Shown here in pieces: positions 33,380 to 43,139 of a stretch of 64,000 nucleotides of DNA (the stretch's first letter is position 1; each line of letters opens with the position of its first letter). The notes beneath the pieces were generated by a model. That model was not told the origin of the DNA and did no database searches. It was given only the letters and a program-made list of their open reading frames with translations. A program made the translations under genes and the position numbers. The stretch comes from Pasteuria penetrans (lineage in GTDB: Bacteria; Bacillota; Bacilli; Thermoactinomycetales; Thermoactinomycetaceae). The stretch spans positions 62,001-126,000 of the forward strand of contig NZ_UZAC03000002.1 in the NCBI RefSeq assembly GCF_900538055.1, read 5' to 3'.

Positions 33380-34906
33380 CTATAACAAAAGCTGATTATG
33401 CCGTATCCATAATAGACCATTGCAACATTCAATAGTTTGTTTTGCCAACGAGGCAAGGATGTTCCCCAATTCTTGGCAATCTCCTTTCCATCCCTTTATA
33501 CATATCTCCATAAGACTCCGACAGTTTTTCTCGACACGCCCTATTCTAAACTCAAAACATTTTTCCTTATCAGAAATTTCTTCATCAAGGATTAGATCCC
33601 CTTCCTTGAATGGGAAAATAAGGGGGGATTTTTCCATCCTCAGTCCAGCTATGTGGGCTGCTCTCTCTTGTTCCTCTGTGCTGCGAAATCCACCTTTCCA
33701 ATCAGCCCAGCGGCTTATGAGCCTATTCATACTCTCAATCCTATTAGTATTCAATAAAACCCTAATAATTTCTGGATTACTAAAAAACTTGACAACATTC
33801 GTATGTGATTCTATATTTACACATAAGTATTCTATAGCGTCTTTCATTTCACCACCGTAGGTGGACTCGAGGGCGGACTTGAGAAGCCCAAATCTTTCCC
33901 AAACCTCTTCCTTGGTGGTGCCTTTTAAGACCCAGTAAGCTGCCTTCAAAAACACCGATCCCAATGGTCCTTTCAAACATTTCGGGATCTTTTTTCCTAG
34001 GTTACGAGTGAGGTGGACACCGCAGTAATGCAGCTCGGCTTGCGGAAATATCTTATCTCGTAAACCGGCGAACGACCGATGACGGTCGCTCAACATTAAC
34101 TCCACATTCTTTGTAGAGAAACCCCGCTTCACCAGTTCCCCAACAAGCAGGGCATAATTGTCGGTAGATTCACTGTCCACGCTCTTACAACCCAAATATA
34201 CCAGCTTGATGCCCTCGTCATCTATGAAGATCCCGAGGGCTGTAAGTACGGGTTTTCCCCGTTTACGCTTCTTTTTCCTCTTACCCTTATGGGTGATGAT
34301 GTCAGTGTGATCATAGGAGGCATCCAACATGATGCCAAAACATTTGTAACCGCTCAAATCCTGGTTACCAAAAGAATCTAGCCTGTTATAAAGAGGTTGG
34401 ATATGGGATTTTAGAGTGGATGGTGAGATCTCGATACCCCTTGCCTCATACAAGAGTTCGGATATACTCTGAAATGATATGCCTCTTATCCAAGAACCTT
34501 CCACTAATTTGAGATCACGATATCCCAAAATACCCGAATCGCCAATCATTTGAGTGGTAACGGCCTCACGCAATTGAGGAATGCGTATTTTCAACCCGTT
34601 TCGTTCACGAAGGGTGAACCCATTACGAGAGTTTCCAGGCATCATTTCATGGTTATACCATTGCTCAAAGCACAAACCTAGCTCTATAGCGTGCTTTAAA
34701 CCGTTTGTACAAAACTCCTCTTCAATATCATCCACCCTATGATTCGCTAGTGGGGTTCTGATGAACGTAGAGAGAAACATCCTTGTTGATTGTTTGGGAT
34801 ATGTAGTAATAAACTGGTGCATTCGAACAGCCATGTCGTTATCCCCTAAACAAATTTTAGCGGCTTTTGCCAGGTGGGAAGCTATCTCACGTTCCTCCTT
34901 AGACAC
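33380..34906 (-). CDS. IS256/Mutator-type transposase
   Basis: 508 residues from GTG 34,906. DDE catalytic residues are visible in order: Asp in IMLDASYDH, Asp in LMLSDRHRSFAGL followed by FPQAELHYCGVHLTRNL (the family C-x2-H signature), and Glu in NTNRIESMNR. A zinc-finger-like C-terminal tail follows. The frame is intact, so the enzyme may be active. The GTG start has no ribosome-binding site. The same frame is open 31 codons further upstream with plausible protein sequence and overlaps the end of the 148-aa ORF by ~14 codons. This suggests translation coupled to, or fused with, that ORF by a -1 frameshift. Confidence 0.9.
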   Translation of the reverse strand: MSKEEREIASHLAKAAKICLGDNDMAVRMHQFITTYPKQSTRMFLSTFIRTPLANHRVDDIEEEFCTNGLKHAIELGLCFEQWYNHEMMPGNSRNGFTLRERNGLKIRIPQLREAVTTQMIGDSGILGYRDLKLVEGSWIRGISFQSISELLYEARGIEISPSTLKSHIQPLYNRLDSFGNQDLSGYKCFGIMLDASYDHTDIITHKGKRKKKRKRGKPVLTALGIFIDDEGIKLVYLGCKSVDSESTDNYALLVGELVKRGFSTKNVELMLSDRHRSFAGLRDKIFPQAELHYCGVHLTRNLGKKIPKCLKGPLGSVFLKAAYWVLKGTTKEEVWERFGLLKSALESTYGGEMKDAIEYLCVNIESHTNVVKFFSNPEIIRVLLNTNRIESMNRLISRWADWKGGFRSTEEQERAAHIAGLRMEKSPLIFPFKEGDLILDEEISDKEKCFEFRIGRVEKNCRSLMEICIKGWKGDCQELGNILASLAKQTIECCNGLLWIRHNQLLL

Positions 34907-34950
34907 TGTTATGTCGTCTGATCCGTAGATTGCATCTGTAGATAATATCC

Positions 34951-35397
34951 TTAAGAGCTTTTGGTCTCTCTTCCATAGTACCGCTGCTCTCTCCCCCTCT
35001 TAGCGTTGTTTTCCTCCTTTTGTTCTTTCAATGACTCATTGTTGGGCTTTGGACACCATTTTTCAGCAATAGGGTCCTCCCCCTCTTTCGACTGTTGCTG
35101 TTCAAAACCCTGTTTACGATCATTGGGCCGGGAGGGGGGTGCTCCCTCACGTTCGAATTCCTCTGACAACGCGCAGAGGGATTCTCTTACTTTCCTAACC
35201 CTATCCCTTTGTTCAACAGGAGTAAGCGGGGAATTCTCTATTTCTCTTGCCTCTTCAACAATATATTTCAATTGCGTTGGATCCCCGCTGGCTATGAAGT
35301 CCCCATAGCTGTACTGCAGAGGTGAAACATGAAAAAGGGGCTGGCTTGACGGGTTGTCTTTTCGGGAAATTGTGGTACAATGACGTGGAGTGCTCAT
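34951..35397 (-). CDS. Upstream ORF of the IS256-type element
   Basis: 148 residues, not recognised. ATG 35,397 is six bases after AGGGGAGG, the strongest ribosome-binding site in the element, so it is very likely translated. The product is hydrophilic; residues ~45-90 are helical and charged (EEAREIENS, EQRDRVRKVRESL), and the second half is rich in Glu, Gln, Asn and Pro. There is no membrane segment. Its stop lies inside the open frame of the transposase. It may supply the N-terminal part of a frameshifted transposase, be a DNA-binding or regulatory subunit, or be passenger DNA. Confidence 0.75.
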   Translation of the reverse strand: MSTPRHCTTISRKDNPSSQPLFHVSPLQYSYGDFIASGDPTQLKYIVEEAREIENSPLTPVEQRDRVRKVRESLCALSEEFEREGAPPSRPNDRKQGFEQQQSKEGEDPIAEKWCPKPNNESLKEQKEENNAKRGREQRYYGRETKSS

Positions 35398-35774
35398 TTC
35401 TTCCTCCCCTTTCGAAAGTATGTTTAGACTTTGGTGGGTTTGAATATCTTAGACAATAGGGTGTGAAGTATTTGGGCACTCTTTTGTGTGCGATTTCTTG
35501 CGAACCATGTTTTTTCCCATTCCCTTTACCATCATTTCGGTAATAACAGCGAACATTTGCTACAATATACACTGTAAGATTATATTTTGCAAGACGTATT
35601 TCTATATGAATTTGGCCTCACGGATAATTGCAAAGATCTACCTTGACAAGGGTTGAATATTATGGTTTTCGTAATTCGATGTTATTTATACAAAAAAATT
35701 CTGAACTTTTACAACAAACAAACAATATCATCGTTTAATATAGATATAAAATTACTATAAACAGGTCCTGAATA

Positions 35775-35896
35775 GATAGATACAGGATTCGGGTTGGATT
35801 CCCAATTAACATTTTTAAACAAATAAAACCCTGCTCCTTGCTGGAGCAGGGTTTTTGACGTACAGAGGTTCCGTACAGAAAGATCTGACCGTCCCC
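35775..35896 (-). repeat. Long terminal inverted repeat, right
   Basis: Reverse-complement partner of 32,580-32,705. Confidence 0.9.
35829..35856. terminator. Bidirectional hairpin in the right inverted repeat
   Basis: CCCTGCTCC / GGAGCAGGG form a perfect 9-bp stem with a 5-base loop, with A-rich DNA on one side and TTTTT on the other. It would insulate the element's genes from transcription entering at this end. The left-end copy is degenerate. Confidence 0.8.
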
Positions 35897-35904
35897 CCCA
35901 GAAC
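35897..35904 (+). repeat. 8-bp target-site duplication, right copy
   Basis: CCCAGAAC, identical to 32,572-32,579. Confidence 0.9.
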
Positions 35905-36321
35905 CGTCCGAAGTTGGGTGAAGCAGTATTAAGATGAAAGGGGATCTTTGGGAAAAGACAGGGGATAAGGAGAAAAGGGAACATTCCTGGGTATACCTTA
36001 GGTGGAAAGAGAAGAAAGATAAGTGATAAAAGGGTCATGGATATTGTGTCATCACAAATAACAGAAAATAAATTTGATACCCATGGTTATCGAAAACTAG
36101 CATCATACAAAATAAGGGGAAGAAATGATATTATTGTTAATCATAATAAAACGTACCGTCTCTGCAGAGAGTCAGGACTTCTCCATCGTCGAGGAAAGAA
36201 GCGTTGCTCCCCCCTACCCACTAATAGGGCCTATGAACGGGAAGTAACGGCCTCCAATCGGCTCTGGGAAATGGATATTCAGCATAAACGGCTTGCGGAC
36301 CTGCGGACCACACTTTGGTAA
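35905..36321 (+). pseudogene. IS3-family OrfB fragment (3' part of the split element)
   Basis: After the end of OrfA's second HTH, an overlapping frame encodes the N-terminal part of an IS3 OrfB transposase: IPGYTLGGKRRKISDKRV, THGYRKLA, VNHNKTYRLCRESGL and REVTASNRLWEMDIQH. The last motif normally leads into the first catalytic Asp of the DDE integrase core. The frame ends 11 codons later at 36,321 and the core is missing, so the element is 3'-truncated. From ~36,300 the DNA resembles the intron-like repeats at 44.3 and 57.8 kb. Confidence 0.8.
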
Positions 36322-36403
36322 CCTGCTACCTACTAGCCGGTTACGAAGCGCCAAGCAACCTTCATCTCCTGAACGACTTCTTGACACACAACCCCCCGAT
36401 GGA

Positions 36404-37114
36404 TTAGATAGTCTTCTTCCCACCCCACTTTCTCACGATGTAATCAGGTATATCAGCAAAGGATTTGAATCCGAAAATGCCTCTAGAATCAACCTGTTTC
36501 ATCATTTCTCTCTTATACTCTGTATCCTCTCCAAAATCAGCAAACCCCCGGTATGCGTTGTTGAAAATACTTATGGGTCCATCCATAAGTACACCAAAAA
36601 GAGTCCCACCAGGATCCTTGTTTATACCCTTCTTCAATTTCTCCCATGCCCCCTCTTCAAAAGGGTTGCTTAACCATCTTACAATGGCATTGTTCGAATT
36701 ACCGCTATGTTCCGGTTCTGATTCCTTCCCCCCGTTGATATCACCACTATTTAAACTGAACAACATGCTAAAACTATTATTATGAGTCGGGAACCATACC
36801 TCTGCTACTCCCTTATCCCCAACTGGGCTCAGCCTAACCCTTCTAACTTCATAATCCTTCCCCGGCCCTTCCTCCTTTAGCCTAGGATCCTTTTCAACAA
36901 TGGCATTCCTAATCTGATCTGTAACCTCCCTATGGGACCGTATCCACTCCCCTGTTTTAGTTACCGGGTATTCTCCCTCATACTTTGTATCCCAATCTTG
37001 ATTTTGTACCCTGGGGGGAGGAGATGGTCCACTTGCACCCGATGATATGGAAACAAGAAATAACGGGAAAATAAAAAATATTAATGTTATTTTTCTGAAA
37101 ATTATAGTATTCAT
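36404..37114 (-). CDS. Secreted hypothetical protein (236 aa)
   Basis: Not recognised. It has a clear signal peptide: a basic start, a hydrophobic core of ~15 residues (IFFIFPLFLVSIS) and a likely cleavage after SGASG. The mature part is polar with Pro-rich, Lys/Glu-rich and aromatic segments and no cysteine. Start ATG follows AAGGG by ~13 bases. It is an isolated gene between IS remnants and mutS, so it may be lineage-specific cargo, possibly a secreted effector. There is no sequence evidence of enzymatic function. Confidence 0.65.
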   Translation of the reverse strand: MNTIIFRKITLIFFIFPLFLVSISSGASGPSPPPRVQNQDWDTKYEGEYPVTKTGEWIRSHREVTDQIRNAIVEKDPRLKEEGPGKDYEVRRVRLSPVGDKGVAEVWFPTHNNSFSMLFSLNSGDINGGKESEPEHSGNSNNAIVRWLSNPFEEGAWEKLKKGINKDPGGTLFGVLMDGPISIFNNAYRGFADFGEDTEYKREMMKQVDSRGIFGFKSFADIPDYIVRKWGGKKTI

Positions 37115-37845
37115 TCTTATATACTATCCCTTCAAAAGCATAATCTACGTATACTATTACTATATCACATGATTCTAACCCCTGCCATAACGAGGTCGAT
37201 GATTTATCGTTATCAAATGAAGAATCAGAAAAAGTTCTCATGATAAAGATCATTCCGAAAACTGAATACGATTCTGAAAACTAAATATTAAATATAATCT
37301 AATGACGAAAAATATTTTAATATAATTAAGAATGTTATTATAATTAGGATACAACAGGCCTGTGCTATCATTACACAAAATTACCATCATATAAAAAAGG
37401 AATTACGATATGAATTCTAGGAGTGAAAAAATAACTCCAATATTATTCATAGTTTCCCTATTTATGACCCCTATACAATGCAACCATGGATGATTCTTAA
37501 TTTTACAGTCATCAGATAGGTGCCCTCTAGCAAGCATCTTATTCGTTTTCTAATACGTCACCCCATAAACATATTTACCCACCCGATTCCTATAAAAAAA
37601 TTCATGCTAAAGAGTCGTCGTCCATCTACCCGCTATGAACAGCGGAGACCCAGTAATACTTATAGACATGAGTAGGAGAGGGCTGTTCGCACCCCTCCTA
37701 TCGTATCCATCCATAGGGATGAAATCTATAAGTCTCGTGCACCCTATGTGGAAAACATGGGGGGATCACATTATAAAAACTGCACGTCCCCAATTCCTTG
37801 AAAAAATGGGAAGTATAAAGGAATCACCCTCTTTGTCCTTATCCA
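37115..37845. other. Intergenic region downstream of mutS
   Basis: AT-rich, no gene. It holds copy B of the dispersed repeat (37,597-37,650). Confidence 0.5.
37597..37650 (-). repeat. Dispersed repeat, copy B
   Basis: Reverse complement of 10,610-10,668: the same CGACGACTCTTTAGCATG and GCTGTTCATAGCGG blocks. The two copies are inverted relative to each other and 27 kb apart. Confidence 0.7.
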
Positions 37846-40473
37846 TCATTGGGAACGCACGGGAAAATCCGAGGTTCCCTGAATCATTGATTCCAGAACG
37901 GAAAAGTGTGGACCCAACGCAGCCTGCCACCTTGCAATAGCCGCTAGGATCTCCGCTGGTGTAGAATGCAAACTATCCCAATTCTGCAACTCAACGAGAA
38001 GCTCAAACACGGCCGCTGGCAAGGAAGGGGTAGCGTTCGTTTCTCCCCCTTTTCCTGAGGGAAACTCCCCTTTCGGTGAGGAATTTCCTTGAACCCCCTG
38101 CCCCTCCAATGCAGAAAGAATGTCCTGGGCTCTCTGTAAAACTACTCCAGGCAACCCCGCTCTGGCAGCTACCTGTAACCCATAACTACGATCTGCTGAC
38201 CCCGGCAACATGCGATAGAGGAACACGAGCTCACCTTCCTGTTCCACACACCCTGCCTGTAGAAGTTGCACACCTGGGAGCCTAACGGCCTCCTCCGCCA
38301 GCTCATGGTAATGGGTGGAAAACAGAACCTTAGCTCTCACGGTATCATGCATGTATTCTAGAATCGATTGAGCCAATGCCAACCCATCATAGGTAGCCGT
38401 ACCACGCCCAATCTCATCCAACAAAACTAGACTGCTGGGAGTAGCATATTGCAAAGCCTTTTGGGTCTCCAACATTTCCACCATAAAGGTACTATGTCCA
38501 CCTACAAGATCATCGGATGCGCCAATCCGGGCAAAAATTCGATCCACCAAGGACCACTGCATTCCCTGAGCCGGTACGAAACTACCCACCTGGGCCATAA
38601 GAACCAGAAGTGCTACTTGACGCATGTAGGTACTCTTTCCCGCCATATTAGGGCCCGTGACAAGTACTAAGGTTTGTTGATCCGTCAGTTGTATATCATT
38701 GGGAACGATCCTATCCTCCGTAAAAATTTCCAATATGGGGTGACGGCCCGCCTCAATATGAAGACTTTCACCTTCCCCTACCAATGTAGGACATACATAT
38801 CCATATTGCCCAGCCACATACGCCAACGATTGGATGACATCCAATTGCGCCAAATGAGCCGCTAGACGCTGTAAACGTCCAATCGATGACAACAGCTGCG
38901 TACGGAAATCTAAAAAGTGTTCGTGCTCCCACTGAAGAGCGCGTTGCTCGGCCTCAACGATCGATCGCTCCTTATCCTGGAGTTCTAACGTTACAAACCT
39001 CTCCGCATTCGCCAACGTCTGCTTCCGACGATAGCGATCCTTGGGGACATGGGAAAGATTGGCCTTTGTAACCTCCAGATAGTAACCAAAAACGCGGTTG
39101 TACCCAACTTTTAAAGAACGAATACCCGTTGTTTCCCGTTCCCGTTGCTCTAAATCCTGAATCCACTGTCGACCTGCTCGCTGTGTGGAACGCAACTCAT
39201 CTAGGGTTGGATGATATCCCGAACGAAATATACCCCCCTCCTGTAGAGTCACGGGGGGCTGTTCCACCAAGGCCGCACGTATATGTTTCGCTATCCCCTC
39301 ACAAGGATCCACATCCGCAAGCACTCTCGTTAGGGTGGGTATGGAGGAAAGCAACTCATTCAGACCCGGAACACGAGAAATAGACTGGGATAGAAGGAGA
39401 AGGTCTCGTGCATGAGCACGCTCATGGGCAAGACGTGCTACCAATCGTTCCATATCATGAATACCCCGTAAAGCCACGCGTACATTCTCTAAAACGATCG
39501 GTTGGGCTACCAAATCGGCCACCATCTCCTGGCGGCATAGGATAGCTGCACGATCACATAGGGGCCGATTCAACCAGGCACGCAAAGTCCGACTCCCCAT
39601 AGCGGTGATGGTTTTATCCAATACACCCCAGAGGGACCCTTGCTTTCGCCCATCCTCCGGGTTACAGGTAATAGCCAAATGACGTCTAACGGACGTATCC
39701 ATCTGTACAATAGCAGCAGAACTCTGATATTGCCATCGCATCAGGTGAATCAAGGATCTTTGTTGGGTCTGTAAGATGTAATGATACAAACAATGGGCTG
39801 CCTCACGAAGCAAAGGTTTCTCTTGAACAATCTCCTCTACATCAGAGGGTAACTCACAAACAGATACATTTTCCAGATTGGTAAAGGTAAGATTAGCGGG
39901 TATGCTATGTAAAAAAGCATTGGGGAAAGTAGTACAATCACCGACCAATTCACGGGGTTGGTAACGACTTAACTCATCCCACACCGCTAGGTAGGATCCC
40001 ATCACCTCTGAAAAATACCCTTCGCCTGTCGAAAGATCCACCGCTGCTAGAGCCCACTGGGATTGACGATGTACCAGACTCACTAGAAAACGATTGTCAA
40101 CATTATTCGTCAATTCCTCCTCTAGCAAAGTACCGGGGGTGACAATTCTTACTACCCTGCGTTCTACCAATTTACGCGCTGTTAGGGAACCAGTGGTATC
40201 CTCTATTTGCTCGCAAATGGCTACCTTGTACCCTTGCCCCACTAGCGTACGAATATAACCCGAAGCGGAATGGTGAGGGACACCACACATGGGCACCTTT
40301 ACGGCCCCACCACCCTCTCGCGACGTCAATGTCAATTCCAACAACTGGGCCGCCTTTTCAGCATCCTCAAAGAAGAGTTCATAGAAATCGCCCAGCCGAA
40401 AAAAAAGAAAGGCATCTTCATGATCCCGTTTAATCCTCTGGTATTGCTGAATCATTGGCGTATAACGGGCCAT
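37846..40473 (-). CDS. mutS: DNA mismatch repair protein MutS
   Basis: Recognises mispaired bases and recruits MutL. 875 residues, normal length. ATG 40,473 is chosen because MARYTPMIQQY matches the family N-terminus and a GGGGGA site precedes it. Mismatch-contact motif FFRLGDFYELFF (~residues 24-35) is intact. The ATPase has Walker A GPNMAGKSTYMRQ and Walker B DEIGRGTATYDG, and STHYHEL is present. The C-terminus has the helix-turn-helix dimerisation part and a Ser/Gly/Glu-rich linker near ~800. It is 9.9 kb from mutL, which it normally precedes in one operon. Confidence 0.97.
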   Translation of the reverse strand: MARYTPMIQQYQRIKRDHEDAFLFFRLGDFYELFFEDAEKAAQLLELTLTSREGGGAVKVPMCGVPHHSASGYIRTLVGQGYKVAICEQIEDTTGSLTARKLVERRVVRIVTPGTLLEEELTNNVDNRFLVSLVHRQSQWALAAVDLSTGEGYFSEVMGSYLAVWDELSRYQPRELVGDCTTFPNAFLHSIPANLTFTNLENVSVCELPSDVEEIVQEKPLLREAAHCLYHYILQTQQRSLIHLMRWQYQSSAAIVQMDTSVRRHLAITCNPEDGRKQGSLWGVLDKTITAMGSRTLRAWLNRPLCDRAAILCRQEMVADLVAQPIVLENVRVALRGIHDMERLVARLAHERAHARDLLLLSQSISRVPGLNELLSSIPTLTRVLADVDPCEGIAKHIRAALVEQPPVTLQEGGIFRSGYHPTLDELRSTQRAGRQWIQDLEQRERETTGIRSLKVGYNRVFGYYLEVTKANLSHVPKDRYRRKQTLANAERFVTLELQDKERSIVEAEQRALQWEHEHFLDFRTQLLSSIGRLQRLAAHLAQLDVIQSLAYVAGQYGYVCPTLVGEGESLHIEAGRHPILEIFTEDRIVPNDIQLTDQQTLVLVTGPNMAGKSTYMRQVALLVLMAQVGSFVPAQGMQWSLVDRIFARIGASDDLVGGHSTFMVEMLETQKALQYATPSSLVLLDEIGRGTATYDGLALAQSILEYMHDTVRAKVLFSTHYHELAEEAVRLPGVQLLQAGCVEQEGELVFLYRMLPGSADRSYGLQVAARAGLPGVVLQRAQDILSALEGQGVQGNSSPKGEFPSGKGGETNATPSLPAAVFELLVELQNWDSLHSTPAEILAAIARWQAALGPHFSVLESMIQGTSDFPVRSQ

Positions 40474-40861
40474 TATCATTCCCCCATACGATCATCATGG
40501 AGTTCATTCTATCATAAATGGATAAGGAAATAGGGGGGAATCGACCTCGGGACACGTATTCCCTATTCTCTATTCATTTAATTCAGGAATTTAATAAAAT
40601 AATGTTATAAAATCCCTACAGACCCCATTCGGGCGGGTATGTGCATTCTCCCAAGGGAAATTTCATCCCTATTTTTTAGAGCCCTCCGGGGGACATTCCC
40701 TCGAAATTTTTTTAAAATAATTTTACATTATATAGAAAATTTGTTATTTTTCTTCCTTCCTCACCCTCTTCAATTTTCAATATAAATACTATGGGGATTG
40801 GTAAGAAAGTAGATTCTTACTTTATACCGGTATTCCCCATTGTCAGGTAGGTCTGACATCT

Positions 40862-41140
40862 CAGCCAACCCTCCCAAAGAACCACACGTACTACTCCCGC
40901 ATTATGCAGCTCTTATGGTCCCATAGGATTTTTGTCCATTCAGTACCCCAGTCTGGTGTTGCATTCCCTGTACCTCTCTCTGTTGCATTGTTCAATCTGG
41001 ATTTCAATCCGATGTTACTTGATCCAACCTACGATCATCCCCTTATTTCAGATTGTACGTTGGCTGGTTCAGGTTGGACCCTTCAAATCCCTTCGCTCTA
41101 CTCTCATTAATAAGGGTTCCCTCACCACTATAAGTAGATC
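40862..41140 (-). mobile_element. Group II intron 3' end relic A
   Basis: Minus strand carries AACACCAGACT, ATCCTATGGGACCATAAGAG, a domain V-like hairpin (GAGCTGCATAATGCGGGAGT ending GTGTGGTTC) and GGGTTGGCTGAGATG. The same order recurs at 57.5 kb on the plus strand and at 41.5 kb. No maturase gene is attached. Confidence 0.6.
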
Positions 41141-41494
41141 CAACTCTGTTCACAGAAGCCTTTGTTTGGTATACCCTTGGTCCCCTTTATACCACCCGGC
41201 TTAAGACCAGGTACCCGTGCGACAGTCCCCGTGGTTTCCTATGAGGGCCTAAAATCAGAGTCCTTCCTCTGTGCACCGGATACCGCCAAGACCGTAGATG
41301 GGTTTGCCTTACGAATCTCCCTGACTCCCATCAGACCGGGAATCTTTCGTCCTGCCTTTTCCCGGAATGCCCACTACCATTGCTCCTTAAACAGGGGCTC
41401 CAGGCGGTTTGAAACCTGCACCCCACCTGACTGACGGCCTTCGGGAAGACTCCCATCCCTCATAAGACACGACACATGTTGAATAGAGCTAGCT

Positions 41495-41690
41495 TCTATC
41501 TCCGACCAACCCTTCCATAGAACCACATGTACTACTCTCGCATTAGGTAGTCCTTGTGGTCCCATAGGGTTTTACCCATTCAGAACCAGTATGGTGTTAC
41601 ATTCCCCGTATCCCTCTCTGTTATATTCAGTCCGGATTTCAATCCGATGTTACCTGGTCCAACCTATAATCATTTCTCATTCATGCTGGG
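41495..41690 (-). mobile_element. Group II intron 3' end relic B
   Basis: A second copy of the same 3' region, ~80% similar by eye to relic A and in the same orientation: GATTTCAATCCGATGTTAC, CCCATAGG and the domain V-like fold around 41,518-41,562. The two lie in direct repeat. Confidence 0.6.
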
Positions 41691-41888
41691 TATATTGTTT
41701 CTTTCCCACAAAACATATATCATGAGATTGTCGTAAAAGAAATATCATAAAAAGATCATCGGTGTATATCCTAGAAAATTTCCATGGTTGAGTGTATGCA
41801 AATGTTTGACAGAAGATGGTATGGTGAGAAATTGTACGCATTACCTCTATAATACATACTCCACAATTATAAATAATTGGAGGATATC

Positions 41889-42827
41889 ATGTTCAATCGT
41901 TTTTACAAAAATATATCATATATTATTAAAAAAATTTCACCAAAACACATAGCCATTCTATGTACTGCCTTTGGAATCATTCCGGTTATAGTGGGTTTTG
42001 CCCCTCATATCCTCTACCCCAGGAATACTCCGGAATCCAGACAAGTCCAGGGAGCTAACCCCAGTCATACTCCCCCCTACCAAGCAACAACAGAGGGAAA
42101 CATGGAATACTCTAACCAGTTCCCCAGTCAAAACTATTGCCATGTCGCCCTTACCTTTGACGATGGTCCATCCTTAAAAAATACCCCAGGGATTCTCGTA
42201 ACCCTCCGGAAGTATGAAGTTCCAGCTACCTTCTTCGTCAACGGAAATAAGGTTGAGAATTTGGAGAGCATCGCCGCCGATGGAATAACCCCAGAGGCCT
42301 CTACGGCCCAACATATCATCACTGAAATCAGGGCTAACCATGAAGTGGGAAATCACAGCTGGGATCATCCCGATTTAGCCAAATTAGGAAAAAAAATAGG
42401 CAATCAAGCAGTGATAGAAAAACAAATCACCCCCACACAAGAGGTAATACGAAGGGTTTACGGAGAACACACAACGAGAAGTCTACTCTTCCGCCCCCCA
42501 TTCGGGAACTTATCACTCGGACAGGCCAATGAGATTAAGAGAAAAACGGGTATGACAACGATTCTCTGGGATATCGACACCGAGGACTACAACAAGGAAA
42601 AGGGAGCATCCGCCGCTACCATTACGGAAAAAGTCAACCGTTACCTTACATCCCATTCTCAAATCCAAGGACAACAGGGCCGGGATATTGTCATCCTCAT
42701 GCATGACGGTGTTACTAACAGTCCAGAAACGGTCCAAGCTCTACCAAAAATCATTAGAGCCATAAGAAACAAGGGATGTCAAATCGTACCCTTGGGAAAA
42801 ATAAAACTAAATTCCCATAATTCCTAA
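41889..42827 (+). CDS. Polysaccharide deacetylase (NodB domain), membrane-anchored
   Basis: Removes N-acetyl groups from peptidoglycan, chitin-like or other N-acetylglucosamine polymers. Start ATG 41,889 follows TTGGAGGATATC; the upstream TTG is excluded by that site. 312 residues: a membrane anchor (~17-38), a Pro/Thr-rich stalk, then the NodB domain with all five motifs: TFDDGP, the zinc motif HEVGNHSWDH, FRPPFG, WDIDTEDY and ILMHD. Both zinc histidines and the catalytic Asp are present, so activity is likely. A paralogue lies 1.7 kb downstream and a dead copy beyond. A terminator follows. Confidence 0.9.
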   Translation: MFNRFYKNISYIIKKISPKHIAILCTAFGIIPVIVGFAPHILYPRNTPESRQVQGANPSHTPPYQATTEGNMEYSNQFPSQNYCHVALTFDDGPSLKNTPGILVTLRKYEVPATFFVNGNKVENLESIAADGITPEASTAQHIITEIRANHEVGNHSWDHPDLAKLGKKIGNQAVIEKQITPTQEVIRRVYGEHTTRSLLFRPPFGNLSLGQANEIKRKTGMTTILWDIDTEDYNKEKGASAATITEKVNRYLTSHSQIQGQQGRDIVILMHDGVTNSPETVQALPKIIRAIRNKGCQIVPLGKIKLNSHNS

Positions 42828-42830
42828 TCA

Positions 42831-42855
42831 GGAACCCCAAACGGAGGGGTTCTTT
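42831..42855 (+). terminator. Rho-independent terminator of the first deacetylase gene
   Basis: A perfect 7-bp stem GAACCCC / GGGGTTC with a 7-base loop, then TTT, four bases after the stop codon. Confidence 0.8.
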
Positions 42856-43139
42856 CCCTATTTCTAAGGGTCCGAAAGAGATAAACATAGGAACTTAGAA
42901 AACATAAAAAATAAATAAACTTTGGTAAAATTTAATATACTATCCTCCTATTAGGAATACAGTCCAAAATCCAAACCTAAAAACATTTTCTGTCCTTGGG
43001 AAGTATGGTAAGTGGGAAATCTTGGGATCCACTGGTTTGGGAAGGCAAACAAGCATTGGAGAAACCCAAAATGGAGAGCCCCCTTCGGGGAATAGTCATC
43101 CCCCTATTTCGTGGGGGATGAGAAACCGGGACACCCAGA

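Larger units (their letters stand above)
32580..35896 (-). mobile_element. IS256-type element inserted in an IS3 element
   Basis: A 3,317-bp unit bounded by inverted repeats that begin GGGGACGGTCAGATCTTTCT at both ends. The outer 32 bases are identical and imperfect similarity extends to ~125 bases. It is flanked by the 8-bp duplication CCCAGAAC. Cargo on the minus strand is a 148-residue ORF followed by a Mutator-type transposase. The interval 32,706-33,379 has no intact gene. The size is large for IS256 elements, which are usually about 1.3-1.5 kb. Confidence 0.9.
40474..41888. other. Intergenic region with two group II intron 3' ends
   Basis: No gene. Two related minus-strand intron ends are listed separately. 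Its AT-rich edges should contain the promoters of mutS and of the first deacetylase. Confidence 0.5.
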
